Source of the DNA: Sphingomicrobium flavum
GTDB taxonomy: Bacteria; Pseudomonadota; Alphaproteobacteria; Sphingomonadales; Sphingomonadaceae
Direction of reading: 5' to 3'
DNA: 64,000 nucleotides
Assembly: GCF_024721605.1 (NCBI RefSeq)
Contig: NZ_CP102630.1
Coordinates: forward strand, 1,054,001 to 1,118,000
Shown: positions 28,884 to 37,963 of the stretch, piece by piece
Layout of the letters: every line of letters starts with the position of its first letter
Numbering within the stretch: position 1 is the first letter of the stretch
The notes under the pieces: model-generated
Seen by the model: only the letters and a program-made list of their open reading frames with translations
The model's database searches: none
Told to the model about the DNA's origin: nothing
Made by a program: the position numbers and the translations under genes

Positions 28884-29292
28884 ATTGACGGGCGAGGCCC
28901 GCCTCCGCTCCAAGACCCGCCGCAAATGGATCATCACCGGCGCGCTGATGGTCGTTGGCGGGGTCGTCGGCTTCACCGCCGCGCGAATGGAAGACATTCG
29001 CAATTACGATGCCGCAGGTCCCTGGCCGCCCGAAGTGGCGCTCGGCATTCTTGCGGCCTTCCTGATCAGCCTGGCGGTCGGCACCTATTTTCTCAACCGC
29101 GAGCTCGACGATTATGAGCGCGAGGTCCACCGCAAGTCCGCCGCGTTCGCCGCTGGCGTGGTGATGATCGGCTATCCCGTCTGGTTCCTGCTGTGGAAAG
29201 CAAGCCTCGTGGTAGAACCGATCCACTGGGTGATCTTCATCTCCGCTTATGTCGGCCTTTACCTGGCCATGGCCTATTACAAATACCGCTAA
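28870..29292 (+). CDS. Four-helix membrane protein coupled to the XRE regulator
   Basis: A 140-residue integral membrane protein with four predicted helices (about residues 19-38, 53-76, 89-112, 116-136), a short cytosolic N-terminus and a charged loop NRELDDYEREVHRK between helices 2 and 3. It overlaps the XRE gene by 14 bases, so the two are coupled. By analogy with SdpR/SdpI-type pairs it might sense a membrane signal and relieve repression; that is inference. The next gene follows after 25 bases. Confidence 0.8.
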   Translation: MTQTELTGEARLRSKTRRKWIITGALMVVGGVVGFTAARMEDIRNYDAAGPWPPEVALGILAAFLISLAVGTYFLNRELDDYEREVHRKSAAFAAGVVMIGYPVWFLLWKASLVVEPIHWVIFISAYVGLYLAMAYYKYR

Positions 29293-29317
29293 CCAATTAC
29301 GCAAAAAGGAAAATATC

Positions 29318-30238
29318 ATGAAAAAGTTTCTGACCACCACGACCGCCGCCATCGCGCTTGCCGTTTCGGCCTGCGCCGGCGCCGCCCCCCTGCCCGCCAG
29401 CGCCAACGCCGCTGCGCAGGCTGCCCCGGCTTACGACCCCGCCGTCTTCAAGCTGGCCGATGAAGACACCACCATCTATATGCTTGGCACCATCCACCTG
29501 CTGCCCGAAGGCCATCAATGGCGCACCGACACCATCGATATGGTCATGGCCGAGGCTGACGAGCTCATCCTCGAGGTCAATATGGGCCCCGAAGACGCCG
29601 CCAAGGTGCAGCCTGTGCTGATGGAATTGGGCATCACCCCCGGCCAGCCGCCGATCAAGGAGCGCGTTGCAGCAGAATATCATGCGCGTTTTGACGAAAT
29701 GGCGAAGAAATCGGGCGTGCCGCTTCCCGCCTTCGACATGATGGAAAGCTGGTTTGCTGGATTCATCTTGATGCAGGTCGGCCTGCAGGAACTCGGCCTC
29801 AAGGCTACCGAAGGTGTCGAGGCTGTGGTGCGCGGCGAATTCAAGGACGCCGGCAAGCCCATCGGCGAACTGGAAACGCTGCGTCAGCAACTCGGCTTCT
29901 TCGACACGCTGTCCGAAGAAACGCAGCGCGAATTCCTTTCCAGCACCCTGTCCGACCCTGCCGAAGGCCGCGCCCAGTTTGACGGCATGCTCGCCGCTTG
30001 GACCCGCGGCGATGTCGATGCCATTGAAGCAACCTTCGTCGAAGCCCAGATGTCTGAAGAGCTGCAAGCCGCCTTGCTCACACGCCGCAATGCCAACTGG
30101 GCCGAATGGCTCGACGCACGTCTTGACCAGCCGGGCACCATCCTCGTGGCAGTGGGCGCTGGCCATCTTGCCGGCGACGGCAGCGTGATCGACATGCTCG
30201 AAGATAAGGGGTTCACGATCAGCCGCGTCGACGACTGA
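29318..30238 (+). CDS. TraB/GumN family lipoprotein (first of a tandem pair)
   Basis: A 306-residue predicted lipoprotein (lipobox VSAC near residue 18). The TraB/GumN domain begins FKLADEDTTIYMLGTIHLLP, where GTIH is the conserved metal-ligand-like motif, and ends GAGHLAGDGSVIDMLEDKG. Family members are proposed metal-dependent proteases related to Tiki proteins; bacterial roles are unclear. AAAAAGGAAAATATC supports the ATG at 29318. It lies 25 bases after the four-helix protein gene and could be co-transcribed with the XRE cassette. Confidence 0.88.
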   Translation: MKKFLTTTTAAIALAVSACAGAAPLPASANAAAQAAPAYDPAVFKLADEDTTIYMLGTIHLLPEGHQWRTDTIDMVMAEADELILEVNMGPEDAAKVQPVLMELGITPGQPPIKERVAAEYHARFDEMAKKSGVPLPAFDMMESWFAGFILMQVGLQELGLKATEGVEAVVRGEFKDAGKPIGELETLRQQLGFFDTLSEETQREFLSSTLSDPAEGRAQFDGMLAAWTRGDVDAIEATFVEAQMSEELQAALLTRRNANWAEWLDARLDQPGTILVAVGAGHLAGDGSVIDMLEDKGFTISRVDD

Positions 30239-30262
30239 GCGACACGCTAGCTGATGACCGAG

Positions 30263-30339
30263 CGGGCTCCGGCCGTTTCTCTCGCCATTTTAACACTTTG
30301 CTGCCAGCATCGTGGGGCCAAGAGAAACACCGGAGCCCG
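30263..30339 (+). promoter_or_regulatory. Long hairpin burying the Shine-Dalgarno of the second TraB/GumN gene
   Basis: CGGGCTCCGG (30263-30272) pairs perfectly with CCGGAGCCCG (30330-30339); the stem extends inward with GTTTCTC (30275-30281) and GAGAAAC (30322-30328) across a small internal loop. The likely Shine-Dalgarno GGAG (30332-30335) for the TTG start at 30345 lies in the 3' arm. This could switch translation of the downstream gene or act as an attenuator. Confidence 0.6.
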
Positions 30340-30344
30340 ATTCG

Positions 30345-31271
30345 TTGCGTAACTTCTGCCTTGCCCTCGCGGCCCTCTTCCTGCCGCTGGCCCCTGCCGC
30401 GGCCAAGCCGATGCCAGAACCGGCCGGCCTGTCCGAAGCGCCGCAGCCCAGCCCGGCCCTGTGGAAGCTGGCGGACGAGGATACCACCATCTACCTGTTC
30501 GGCACCGTCCATGTCCTGCCGAAGGACTTTGAATGGCGCTCGCCCCGCTTCGATGAAGTGATGGCGCAGTCGGACGAGCTTTATGTCGAAGTCGCCGCCG
30601 ATCTCGACATGTGGGCGGTGCTCGCCGGGCTTGGCAAATATGGCATCGACCGCGACGCCCCGCGGCTGAAGGACCGGATCGATCCCGACCTGCATGACGA
30701 GCTCGACGCCGCCATCTCCAAGACCTTCATCCCCGCGTCCGGCTTCGACAATTTCAAGACCTGGCTGGCTGCCGTCATGCTGATGGAAATGAATGGCTAT
30801 GGCGTCGAGGAATATGCCGATGGCGACGGGGTCGAGGACGTGCTCGAGCGCGAATTTGACGAAGCCGGCAAGCCGATCCGCAGCCTGGAAGATTTCGAAA
30901 CCCACTATCTCTTCTTCGACGCGATGAGCGAAAGCACCCAGGTCGCTTTCCTCGAGAGCATGCTCGAAGTCGATCCCGACACCGAAAAGGATTTTCTCGC
31001 GCAGATCGAACGCTGGCGCAGCGGCAACACCGACGATGATCTCGACGACTGGTTCGGCGAGGTGGAAAGCGAGGAAGAGCGCGCCGCGGTGGAAGAATTC
31101 ATCGCCGGCATCCTGCATGGCCGCAACGCCAGCTGGGTCGATTTCCTGATCGATCGCCTCGATGCGCCCGGCACCATCCTGGTCGCCGGCGGCGCCGCCC
31201 ATTTCCGCGGCGAAAAATCGGTCATCGACCTGCTCGAAAAGCGTGGGTTTGAAGTGGAGCGGGTGCAGTAG
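30345..31271 (+). CDS. TraB/GumN family protein (second of a tandem pair)
   Basis: A 308-residue protein with a signal peptide (RNFCLALAALFLPLAPAAA, cut before KP) and the TraB/GumN domain WKLADEDTTIYLFGTVHVLP, ending GGAAHFRGEKSVIDLLEKRG. It is clearly paralogous to the gene before it. The acidic content is high. I prefer the TTG at 30345, with GGAG at 30332-30335, because it places the signal peptide at the N-terminus; a GTG at 30312 is an alternative. Confidence 0.85.
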   Translation: MRNFCLALAALFLPLAPAAAKPMPEPAGLSEAPQPSPALWKLADEDTTIYLFGTVHVLPKDFEWRSPRFDEVMAQSDELYVEVAADLDMWAVLAGLGKYGIDRDAPRLKDRIDPDLHDELDAAISKTFIPASGFDNFKTWLAAVMLMEMNGYGVEEYADGDGVEDVLEREFDEAGKPIRSLEDFETHYLFFDAMSESTQVAFLESMLEVDPDTEKDFLAQIERWRSGNTDDDLDDWFGEVESEEERAAVEEFIAGILHGRNASWVDFLIDRLDAPGTILVAGGAAHFRGEKSVIDLLEKRGFEVERVQ

Positions 31272-31378
31272 CCCGCACTTGCATAATCGCTGCCCGCCAC
31301 CTATAGGCGCGCGAGCCTTTCGCCATGGTCATCCCTGGAGGCGTGGCAAGGCCAAGAAACATTATTGGAGACAAAGAC

Positions 31379-32065
31379 ATGAGCGATCAGCTGACGCTGT
31401 CCGCCGAGCTGCGCGAACGGGCTGGCAAGGGAGCCTCCCGTGAACTGCGCCGCGAAGGCCGGGTACCCGCCGTCATTTACGGCGACAAGAAGGATCCGTT
31501 GAGCATCCACATCGAAGGCAAGCTTCTGATGAAGATGATGGAAACGGGCCATTTCATGAATTCGGTCGTGGAAGTCACGGTCGACGGGGACAAGCACCGC
31601 ACCCTTCCCAAGGACGTGCAGTTCCACCCCGTCACCAGCCGTCCGATCCACGTCGATTTCTTCCGCTTGGCCAAGGGTTCGACCGTCCAGGTCGCCATCC
31701 CCGTGCGCTTTGTCGATGAAGAAGAATCGCCCGGCATCAACCGCGGCGGCGTGCTCAACGTGGTCCGCCACGAGCTCGAGCTCATCTGCGATGTTGCCAC
31801 CATCCCCGATGAAGTCGTCATCAGCCTTGATGGCCTCGACATTGGCGATTCGATCCACATCTCGGCCGTCACCCTGCCCGAAGGCACCAAGTCGGCGATC
31901 GACGATCGCGACTTCACCATCGCCGGTGTGACCGCACCGTCCTCGATGAAGTCTGAAGCGTCCGAAGACGAAGAAGGCGCCGAAGGCGAAGAAGCTGAAG
32001 CCGCAGAAGGCGAAGGCGAAGGCGACGCCGAAGGTGGCGAGGAAGCCAGCGAAGGCGGCGAATAA
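31379..32065 (+). CDS. rplY: 50S ribosomal protein L25 / general stress protein Ctc
   Basis: A 5S rRNA-binding protein of the long TL5/Ctc form, 228 residues, with an N-terminal L25 domain ([20 protein letters not shown]) and a C-terminal beta domain. The last 35 residues are an almost purely Glu/Ala/Gly acidic tail. GGAG at 31367-31370 supports the ATG at 31379. The pairing with pth downstream is common in bacteria. Confidence 0.96.
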   Translation: MSDQLTLSAELRERAGKGASRELRREGRVPAVIYGDKKDPLSIHIEGKLLMKMMETGHFMNSVVEVTVDGDKHRTLPKDVQFHPVTSRPIHVDFFRLAKGSTVQVAIPVRFVDEEESPGINRGGVLNVVRHELELICDVATIPDEVVISLDGLDIGDSIHISAVTLPEGTKSAIDDRDFTIAGVTAPSSMKSEASEDEEGAEGEEAEAAEGEGEGDAEGGEEASEGGE

Positions 32066-32095
32066 GCCACTTCCGGCATCCGCCGATCGAAAAAC

Positions 32096-32127
32096 GGCCG
32101 TCGCCCCATCTGGGCGGCGGCCTTTTT
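32096..32127 (+). terminator. Terminator between rplY and pth
   Basis: GGCCGTCGCCC and GGGCGGCGGCC form an 11-pair stem with one wobble around a five-base loop, followed by TTTTT. It may attenuate read-through from rplY into pth, which starts 18 bases later. Confidence 0.88.
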
Positions 32128-32145
32128 CTTGGCTAAGGCAGCGCC

Positions 32146-32715
32146 ATGCAGATTTGGGCGGGGCTCGGCAATCCGGGCGACAAATATCAGGCGCACCGGC
32201 ACAATGTCGGTTTCTTGACGGTCGATACGATCGCCGAGGAACATCACTTTTCGCCCTGGAAGAAGCAGTTTCGCGGCCTTACCGCCGAAGGCCGCATCGG
32301 CGATCACAAGATCCTGCTGCTCAAGCCCCAGACCTTCATGAATGAAAGCGGCGGCTCAGTCCGTGCCGCGCTCGATTTCTACAAGGCCGATGGCCAAGCC
32401 CTCACCGTCTTCCATGACGAACTCGACCTGGCGCCCATGAAGGTCAAGGTGCGCTTTGGCGGCGGACTGGCCGGCCATAATGGCCTGCGCTCCATCAACA
32501 AGTATCTCGGCCCCGATTTCCGCCGCGTGCGGATCGGCATCGGCCATCCCGGCAGCAAGGATCGCGTCCATGGCCATGTGCTCGGCAATTATCACAAGAC
32601 CGAAATCGACGATCTCGGCCAGATGCTGGTCGCCATGGCGCTCGAAGCCCACTGGCTCGCCGAAGGCGACGATGCGCGCTTCATGAATGACGTGGCACTA
32701 CGCCAGCAGGATTGA
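32146..32715 (+). CDS. pth: Peptidyl-tRNA hydrolase
   Basis: Releases tRNA from stalled peptidyl-tRNA. The 189-residue protein has the motifs GLGNPGDKYQAHRHNVGF with the catalytic His, KPQTFMNESGGSV, HDELDLAPMKVKVRFGGGLAGHNGLRSI and the conserved Asn residues. It directly follows the rplY terminator. The next gene begins 5 bases after its stop. Confidence 0.97.
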   Translation: MQIWAGLGNPGDKYQAHRHNVGFLTVDTIAEEHHFSPWKKQFRGLTAEGRIGDHKILLLKPQTFMNESGGSVRAALDFYKADGQALTVFHDELDLAPMKVKVRFGGGLAGHNGLRSINKYLGPDFRRVRIGIGHPGSKDRVHGHVLGNYHKTEIDDLGQMLVAMALEAHWLAEGDDARFMNDVALRQQD

Positions 32716-32720
32716 CGCAG

Positions 32721-33233
32721 ATGCGACGCATCATGGTGATGGGGCGGTGCGGCGCGGGCAAATCGACGCTCGCAAGAGTGCTCGCCGAACGATTGGGCAT
32801 CAAAGCGCATCATCTGGACCAGCTGTCATTCGCTGCAGGCTGGGTGCAAAAGCCTGCGTACGACTGGCACCCAAAACTCGAAGCCATCGTGGCGCAGGAT
32901 CACTGGGTTATCGATGGCAATGATAGCGCAACCCTGTCCATGCGCCTCGCCCGCGCTGACAGCGTGATTTTTCTCGATTTCGGAAGATGGCGATGCCTGT
33001 GGCAGGTCTTGCGCCGTATCTCTACCCATCATGGGCGCACCCGCCCCGACATGGCGCCCGACTGCCCCGAACGCCTCAATCTCCCCTTCCTCATTTACGT
33101 CCTGACCTGGGATGGAAGCCCGCGCCGCAAGAATTTGGTTCACCTTGTCGGCCATGAAGACAAGATCATCCGCCTCACATCGCCCAAGGAGGTTGCGACA
33201 TGGCTCGAAAAGCTGGAAAGCAGCGCCCCATGA
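32721..33233 (+). CDS. P-loop kinase of the adenylate kinase/FlaR-like group
   Basis: A 170-residue P-loop protein with Walker A GRCGAGKSTLA near residue 8 and the pattern HHLDQLSFAAGW ... WVIDGND typical of proteins annotated as topology modulation protein or FlaR-like. The true substrate is unknown. AGGA nine bases upstream supports the ATG at 32721. It overlaps the next gene by 34 bases. G+C content looks slightly lower than in its neighbours. Confidence 0.8.
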   Translation: MRRIMVMGRCGAGKSTLARVLAERLGIKAHHLDQLSFAAGWVQKPAYDWHPKLEAIVAQDHWVIDGNDSATLSMRLARADSVIFLDFGRWRCLWQVLRRISTHHGRTRPDMAPDCPERLNLPFLIYVLTWDGSPRRKNLVHLVGHEDKIIRLTSPKEVATWLEKLESSAP

Positions 33234-33820
33234 CCCGCAATCTCTTCGCTTCCCCGCTCTATGATGGCCAGCTCGGCGATGACGAGCTGCTGGAGGAACT
33301 GGCCTATTCCATCCGCATGCTGGCGCAGGATGATGGCGCGGGCCAGCGCTGGAGCAAGGAGAAGGGCTATAAAGGCTATACCAGCTATGCCTCGCTAGAT
33401 GATCTGCCCCAGCGCGACCCCGCTTTCGATGACCTGAAGCGCCTGCTCCTCAAACATGCCCGCGCCTTCGCAAAGGAACTGGCCTGGGACGTGAAGCCCA
33501 AGCTGGACAGCCTGTGGGTCAACCTCATGAAACCCGGCGCGGTCCATAGCGCCCACATCCACCCGCACAGCATCCTGTCGGGTACCCTTTATGTCGAGAT
33601 CCCCAAGGATGCCGGCGCCATCCGCTTCGAAGATCCCCGCCTGCCCATGATGATGGCCGCACCCGTGCGAGACGAAGACGCGCCGGAGCATCTGCGCCCC
33701 TTCATCGATATCGCCCCCGCCGCTGGCACCATCCTCCTTTGGGAGAGCTTTCTGCGCCACGAAGTCCTGTCCCACAACGGCGAGGGCGAACGCCTCTCGA
33801 TCAGCTTTAATTTCGCGTGA
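33200..33820 (+). CDS. TIGR02466-type protein, putative 2-oxoglutarate/Fe(II) oxygenase
   Basis: A 206-residue protein of the TIGR02466 family. The double-stranded beta-helix signature is HIHPHSILSGTLYVEIP, with a distal ESFLRHEVLSHNGEGERLSISFNF. These proteins look like 2-oxoglutarate-dependent dioxygenases; the substrate is unknown. AGGAGG seven bases before the ATG at 33200 argues for that start. An ATG at 33230, which overlaps the previous stop as ATGA, gives the shorter MTRNLFASPLYDG N-terminus. Confidence 0.8.
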   Translation: MARKAGKQRPMTRNLFASPLYDGQLGDDELLEELAYSIRMLAQDDGAGQRWSKEKGYKGYTSYASLDDLPQRDPAFDDLKRLLLKHARAFAKELAWDVKPKLDSLWVNLMKPGAVHSAHIHPHSILSGTLYVEIPKDAGAIRFEDPRLPMMMAAPVRDEDAPEHLRPFIDIAPAAGTILLWESFLRHEVLSHNGEGERLSISFNFA

Positions 33821-34311
33821 ACCGCTACGTCCGGATCATCCGGCCGCCTTGGTGGTCCTACCTATTCCGCTTCTTCGGATGGCTGATCTGCCTCTTCTTG
33901 CTCATCGTGCTGACCATGACGATGATCAACCGCCCTATGACGGACGGCGCTCTGGGATGGCTCGGCTCTGGCTTGTTCGGCGCAACCTTGATGTTCGCCC
34001 TCACGATCATCACCAACACTCTGCCGCCCTACCACGTGGCAGTGGATGCGGACGGGGTCCGAATCAATGGGTTGCTGCACTGCCGCCACATACGCTGGTC
34101 GGAAATCAGGGAAATCCAGGAACGCTTCAACTATCGCCTGCCCGGCAAGCACGCCTTCATCTTGGTCGACGGCAGCAACCTGCCGGAACGCAACTGGGAG
34201 CAGCTTTGGCTGAAAGGCTATCCGATCGCGGGCTATGCCGGCATGAGCGGCCCGGAACTGGTCCGTTACTTGCGCCGTCGCCACCGCGAATGGAAAAAGC
34301 GAGGCCGCTAG
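33817..34311 (+). CDS. Two-helix membrane protein with a PH-like domain, function unknown
   Basis: A 164-residue protein starting with GTG that overlaps the previous stop as GTGA. Two N-terminal membrane helices (about residues 14-37 and 46-66) precede a cytosolic region (PPYHVAVDADGVRINGLLHCRHIRWSEIREI) that resembles bacterial PH-type domains, then a basic tail. The stop overlaps that of the convergent zinc protease by four bases (CTAG). No named family recognised. Confidence 0.7.
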   Translation: MNRYVRIIRPPWWSYLFRFFGWLICLFLLIVLTMTMINRPMTDGALGWLGSGLFGATLMFALTIITNTLPPYHVAVDADGVRINGLLHCRHIRWSEIREIQERFNYRLPGKHAFILVDGSNLPERNWEQLWLKGYPIAGYAGMSGPELVRYLRRRHREWKKRGR

Positions 34312-36683
34312 CCGATCGGCATGCCCGGCGGCGCATCCGGCAGTTTGAGTTGTCCGGCCAGTGCCTTGTCCAGCGCCGCATCGTCCTTCAACAGCGCCGC
34401 AAGCCCGCGCTGCCAGTCCCCTACCCTTTTGCCGTCGATCTGGTCGCCAAAGCGCATCAGCCTGCTTTTCATCGCCAGCGCCAGCGTGGGCGACAGCGCG
34501 CCATTGCGCGAAGCCTCGGCAATCGCCAGCACGATGGTCGTCGAAATCCGCTGGTCGAGCGCATCGCCGCCGCGCTTTGACGGCATCGCGCGCGCCAGCA
34601 GCCGGTCCACCAGCTGCATCGCCGAAGGCAGGCTCGTATCGGCGCCATGCTGGATTTCCAGCCGGTTGAGCCGCGTCGGCGACAGCATGATGGCCAGCGT
34701 ATGCCCCGCCGCGATTTCGGCTGCCGCCAGCGGGTCGAACACTGCCCCGCCCGCCGTCGGCATCACCTCGATATCGGTCTGGAAATCGCCGCTAAATCCC
34801 GGCGCGATCGACAGCATGCCATGCAGCCGCTCCGGCACGGTCAGCGCATCGCGCGTCAACGTCGCCATCAACGCGTCCACCGCCTCGGCCTGCTTGGACG
34901 CTGGCACCCGCCGCGCATCAAGCTGCTCGCCCGCCAGCAAGATCGGCGTTTGCACGCCACCCAGGCTCTTGGCCGCCGCTTCCACCTGATAGCGATGGAT
35001 CAACCAGATCGGCACGAAGGCGCGGCGGAGCGTATTGGCCGATTGCCCCGCCGGGATCGCGTCCACATTGAAGCGCGCCAGCGCCGCCTCGCGCACCTCC
35101 ATCATCCGCCCCAGTTCCGCGACCGGATCGGCAAAATCGTCCCACAGCCCGCCTTGCGGATGCGCCGTCCCGGGCGCGCGTGCATCCGTATCGCTAATGA
35201 AGCGCAGGCCCGCCGCCCTTGCCTCGGCCACCTTCACCGCGCCTTCGGCATCGTTCCGCGCGGCATAGAGATAATCGACCACCCAATCGTCCCACGGCCC
35301 GGTGCCCACGCCATAGGCATCGGCGATGGAGAGCCGCCCATCGACCAGCTCCACGCGCGGCGCGGGATAGTCCATCACCGAATAGCGACCCTGCGTCGAA
35401 GCCGCGAAATTGTGCGAAAAGCCCAGCGCATGCCCCACTTCATGCGCGCCCAGCTGGCGGATGCGGGCCAGCGCAACATCGATGGGATCATTGGGATCGC
35501 CCGTACCGGTCAGCCCCGCCCCCATCAGCGCTTCGAAGATCAAGATATCCTGCCGCACGCGCAAGCTGCCCAGCATCACCGTGCCCTTGATGATCTCGCC
35601 TGTGCGCGGGTCATGGATGGGATTGCCATAGGACCAGCCGCGCGATGCCCGATTTACCCAATTGACCACATTGTAGCGCACATCCAGCGGATCAGCGCCT
35701 TCAGGCAAAATCTCCACCCGGAAGGCATCCACCAGCCCCGCTTTCTCGAAGCTGCTGCGCCACCAATCCACACCATCGCGCAGGGCGCTGCGCACCGGTT
35801 CAGGCGCGGCATTGTCGATATGGAAGACGATCGGTTCCTTGACCCGCGATCGCTCGGCTGCCGGATCTACCTTTTCCAGCCTGAACCGATTGGCCAGCTC
35901 ATAGACCATCGGCGCGCCCAGCGGCGCTGAATAATCCACCTTCTGCCGCCCGAAGGCATAGCCATATTTGGCGGTGCGCGGCTCAAACCCGGGCTCGGGT
36001 AGCGCGATCAGCGAATGGCGCAGGCTCAGCGACACATTACCATTGCCCGGCGCCACATTGCGCATCGAACCTTCCGCTTTCTTGGCCTTGAGCGTCAGCC
36101 GCGCAAGGAATTCCGCATTTTCCGGAAAGACCTTCACGAAATTGGGATCGGCGACCGACAGGTCTTTCGCAAATTCATAGTCGCCCGCCCCGCTATTCTT
36201 GATCGCATCGGCCAGCGCCATGTCATCGCGCGTCAGGAAGCCCGAAATGTCGAAGCTGAAGCTGCCATCCTCATAGCTCTCCTTGACTTCGCCCACCCAC
36301 AGGGTCTCGCTGGCAAAGCTGTTCATCACCGATTGCTGCTGCGCCGCGCTGCCCGCAGGCGCGATGAAGCGGTCCTGCTCCACCTCGGCCAGCACCTTCT
36401 TGCCCGCCCGTCGGAAGATGAGGATGCGCGGATTGGCCGCCGCCCCGCGATCCAGCCCCACGGTCGAATTGCCCAGCCCCGTTTCCAGCTGGCTGACATA
36501 GATATATCGCGCCGCAATCCCGTCCGCGCCCGGCGCCGGCAAGGTCACCATGATGCTGCCCTCGACCCGGTCCGCCGCGACCGCCATCAGCGGCGCCTCA
36601 TCCAGCGCTGTCGCCATCACCGGCGCACTGGCCAGCATCATCGGCAGCAGCGCCGTCATCATCATGCTTCTGGAAAAGCGCAT
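34308..36683 (-). CDS. Large zinc-dependent metalloprotease (DUF5117/DUF4953-type), secreted
   Basis: A 791-residue exported protein. The N-terminus is a signal peptide (MRFSRSMMMTALLPMML, cut near VMATA), followed by a DUF5117/DUF5118-like region, then the metzincin-type motif HEVGHALGFSHNF near residue 414 and a C-terminal DUF4953 region. The role in the envelope is unknown. Three consecutive ATG codons occur at 36689, 36686 and 36683; the GGGGG at 36690-36694 favours the last. A longer frame starts at 36698. Confidence 0.88.
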   Translation of the reverse strand: MRFSRSMMMTALLPMMLASAPVMATALDEAPLMAVAADRVEGSIMVTLPAPGADGIAARYIYVSQLETGLGNSTVGLDRGAAANPRILIFRRAGKKVLAEVEQDRFIAPAGSAAQQQSVMNSFASETLWVGEVKESYEDGSFSFDISGFLTRDDMALADAIKNSGAGDYEFAKDLSVADPNFVKVFPENAEFLARLTLKAKKAEGSMRNVAPGNGNVSLSLRHSLIALPEPGFEPRTAKYGYAFGRQKVDYSAPLGAPMVYELANRFRLEKVDPAAERSRVKEPIVFHIDNAAPEPVRSALRDGVDWWRSSFEKAGLVDAFRVEILPEGADPLDVRYNVVNWVNRASRGWSYGNPIHDPRTGEIIKGTVMLGSLRVRQDILIFEALMGAGLTGTGDPNDPIDVALARIRQLGAHEVGHALGFSHNFAASTQGRYSVMDYPAPRVELVDGRLSIADAYGVGTGPWDDWVVDYLYAARNDAEGAVKVAEARAAGLRFISDTDARAPGTAHPQGGLWDDFADPVAELGRMMEVREAALARFNVDAIPAGQSANTLRRAFVPIWLIHRYQVEAAAKSLGGVQTPILLAGEQLDARRVPASKQAEAVDALMATLTRDALTVPERLHGMLSIAPGFSGDFQTDIEVMPTAGGAVFDPLAAAEIAAGHTLAIMLSPTRLNRLEIQHGADTSLPSAMQLVDRLLARAMPSKRGGDALDQRISTTIVLAIAEASRNGALSPTLALAMKSRLMRFGDQIDGKRVGDWQRGLAALLKDDAALDKALAGQLKLPDAPPGMPIG

Positions 36684-36813
36684 CATCATCCCCCGCATCG
36701 CTGTTTCGCCCGCAAATCTAACCGCGCCTCATGAAGAGCGATAGTCCTTCAAATGCATGCCAAGTCCGGCTAAGGGCCGCCCAACTCTTTCTACCAACTG
36801 GACGATTTTTCTG

Positions 36814-37914
36814 ATGGGTTTCAAATGCGGCATCGTCGGGCTGCCCAATGTGGGCAAGTCCACCCTCTTCAACGCGCTCACTGAGACGCAGGCGGCGCAG
36901 GCGGCTAACTATCCCTTCTGCACCATCGAACCCAATGTCGGGCAGGTGTCGGTCCCCGATCCGCGGCTCGACAGGATCGCGGCCATCGCCAAATCGGCCA
37001 AGATCGTGCCGACCCAGCTCGCCTTCGTCGATATTGCCGGCCTGGTGAAGGGCGCGTCCAAGGGCGAGGGCCTCGGCAACCAGTTCCTCGCCAACATCCG
37101 CGAAGTCGACGCCATCGTCCATGTGCTGCGCTGTTTCGAGGATGACGACATCCAGCATGTCGCCAACAAGGTCGATCCCCTCACCGATGCCGAAGTGGTC
37201 GAAACCGAATTGCTGCTGGCCGATCTGGAAAGCCTCGAAAAGCGCGTCCCCAATGCGCAGAAACGCGCCACCGGCGGGGACAAGGATGCTAAGGTCACTG
37301 CCGCGGTCCTAGGCAAGGCGCTCGACCTTTTGCGAGACGGCAAGCCCGCCCGCCTGACCGATATCAATGACGAGGAAGAAGCCCGCCACTTCGCGCAGGC
37401 CCAATTGCTCACCGCCAAGCCCGTCCTCTACGTCTGCAACGTCAACGAAGAAGATGCCGCCAACGGCAATGAGCTTTCCGCCAAGGTATTCGAAAAAGCC
37501 AAGGCCGAAGGCGCCGAAGCCGTCATCGTTTCCGCCGCGATCGAAGCCGACATGGTTGGCATGGACATGGAAGAACGGCTCGAATTCCTCAAGGAAATGG
37601 GCCTGGATGAAACCGGCCTCAACCGCATCATCCGCGCCGGGTACGACCTTCTCAACCTCCACACCTTCTTCACCGCCGGCCCCAAGGAAGCGCGGGCATG
37701 GACGGTGGAAAAGGGTGCCAAGGCCCCGCAGGCTGCAGGCGAAATCCACACCGATTTCGAACGCGGCTTCATCCGCGCCGAAACCATCGCCTTTGACGAT
37801 TATGTCGGCCTCGGCGGCGAAGCGGCGGCGCGCGATGCGGGCAAGCTGCGCCAGGAAGGCAAGGAATATGTCGTCAAGGATGGCGACGTGATGATGTTCA
37901 AATTCAACGTCTGA
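36814..37914 (+). CDS. ychF: Redox-regulated ATPase YchF (Obg family)
   Basis: A 366-residue OBG-family P-loop protein that prefers ATP to GTP and associates with ribosomes. Motifs: [15 protein letters not shown] (Walker A), [17 protein letters not shown] (G3), a coiled-coil domain, and the TGS domain ending [16 protein letters not shown]. The ATG at 36814 gives the standard N-terminus MGFKCGIVG. Confidence 0.96.
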   Translation: MGFKCGIVGLPNVGKSTLFNALTETQAAQAANYPFCTIEPNVGQVSVPDPRLDRIAAIAKSAKIVPTQLAFVDIAGLVKGASKGEGLGNQFLANIREVDAIVHVLRCFEDDDIQHVANKVDPLTDAEVVETELLLADLESLEKRVPNAQKRATGGDKDAKVTAAVLGKALDLLRDGKPARLTDINDEEEARHFAQAQLLTAKPVLYVCNVNEEDAANGNELSAKVFEKAKAEGAEAVIVSAAIEADMVGMDMEERLEFLKEMGLDETGLNRIIRAGYDLLNLHTFFTAGPKEARAWTVEKGAKAPQAAGEIHTDFERGFIRAETIAFDDYVGLGGEAAARDAGKLRQEGKEYVVKDGDVMMFKFNV

Positions 37915-37925
37915 AGTACCTCGGG

Positions 37926-37956
37926 GGCTAGCGGCGCGCGATCCGAGCCGCTAGCC
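37926..37956. repeat. Perfect hairpin between ychF and the sulfotransferase gene
   Basis: GGCTAGCGGC (37926-37935) and GCCGCTAGCC (37947-37956) form a perfect 10-pair stem around an 11-base loop. It sits 8 bases before the next start codon and has no T-run after it. It may block read-through or structure the 5' end of the next mRNA. Confidence 0.75.
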
Positions 37957-37963
37957 AACCCTC

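Noticed and set aside
28467-29003. A 178-codon minus-strand frame across the XRE cassette
   Set aside because: It is antisense to three better-supported small genes and would cross their promoter and operators.
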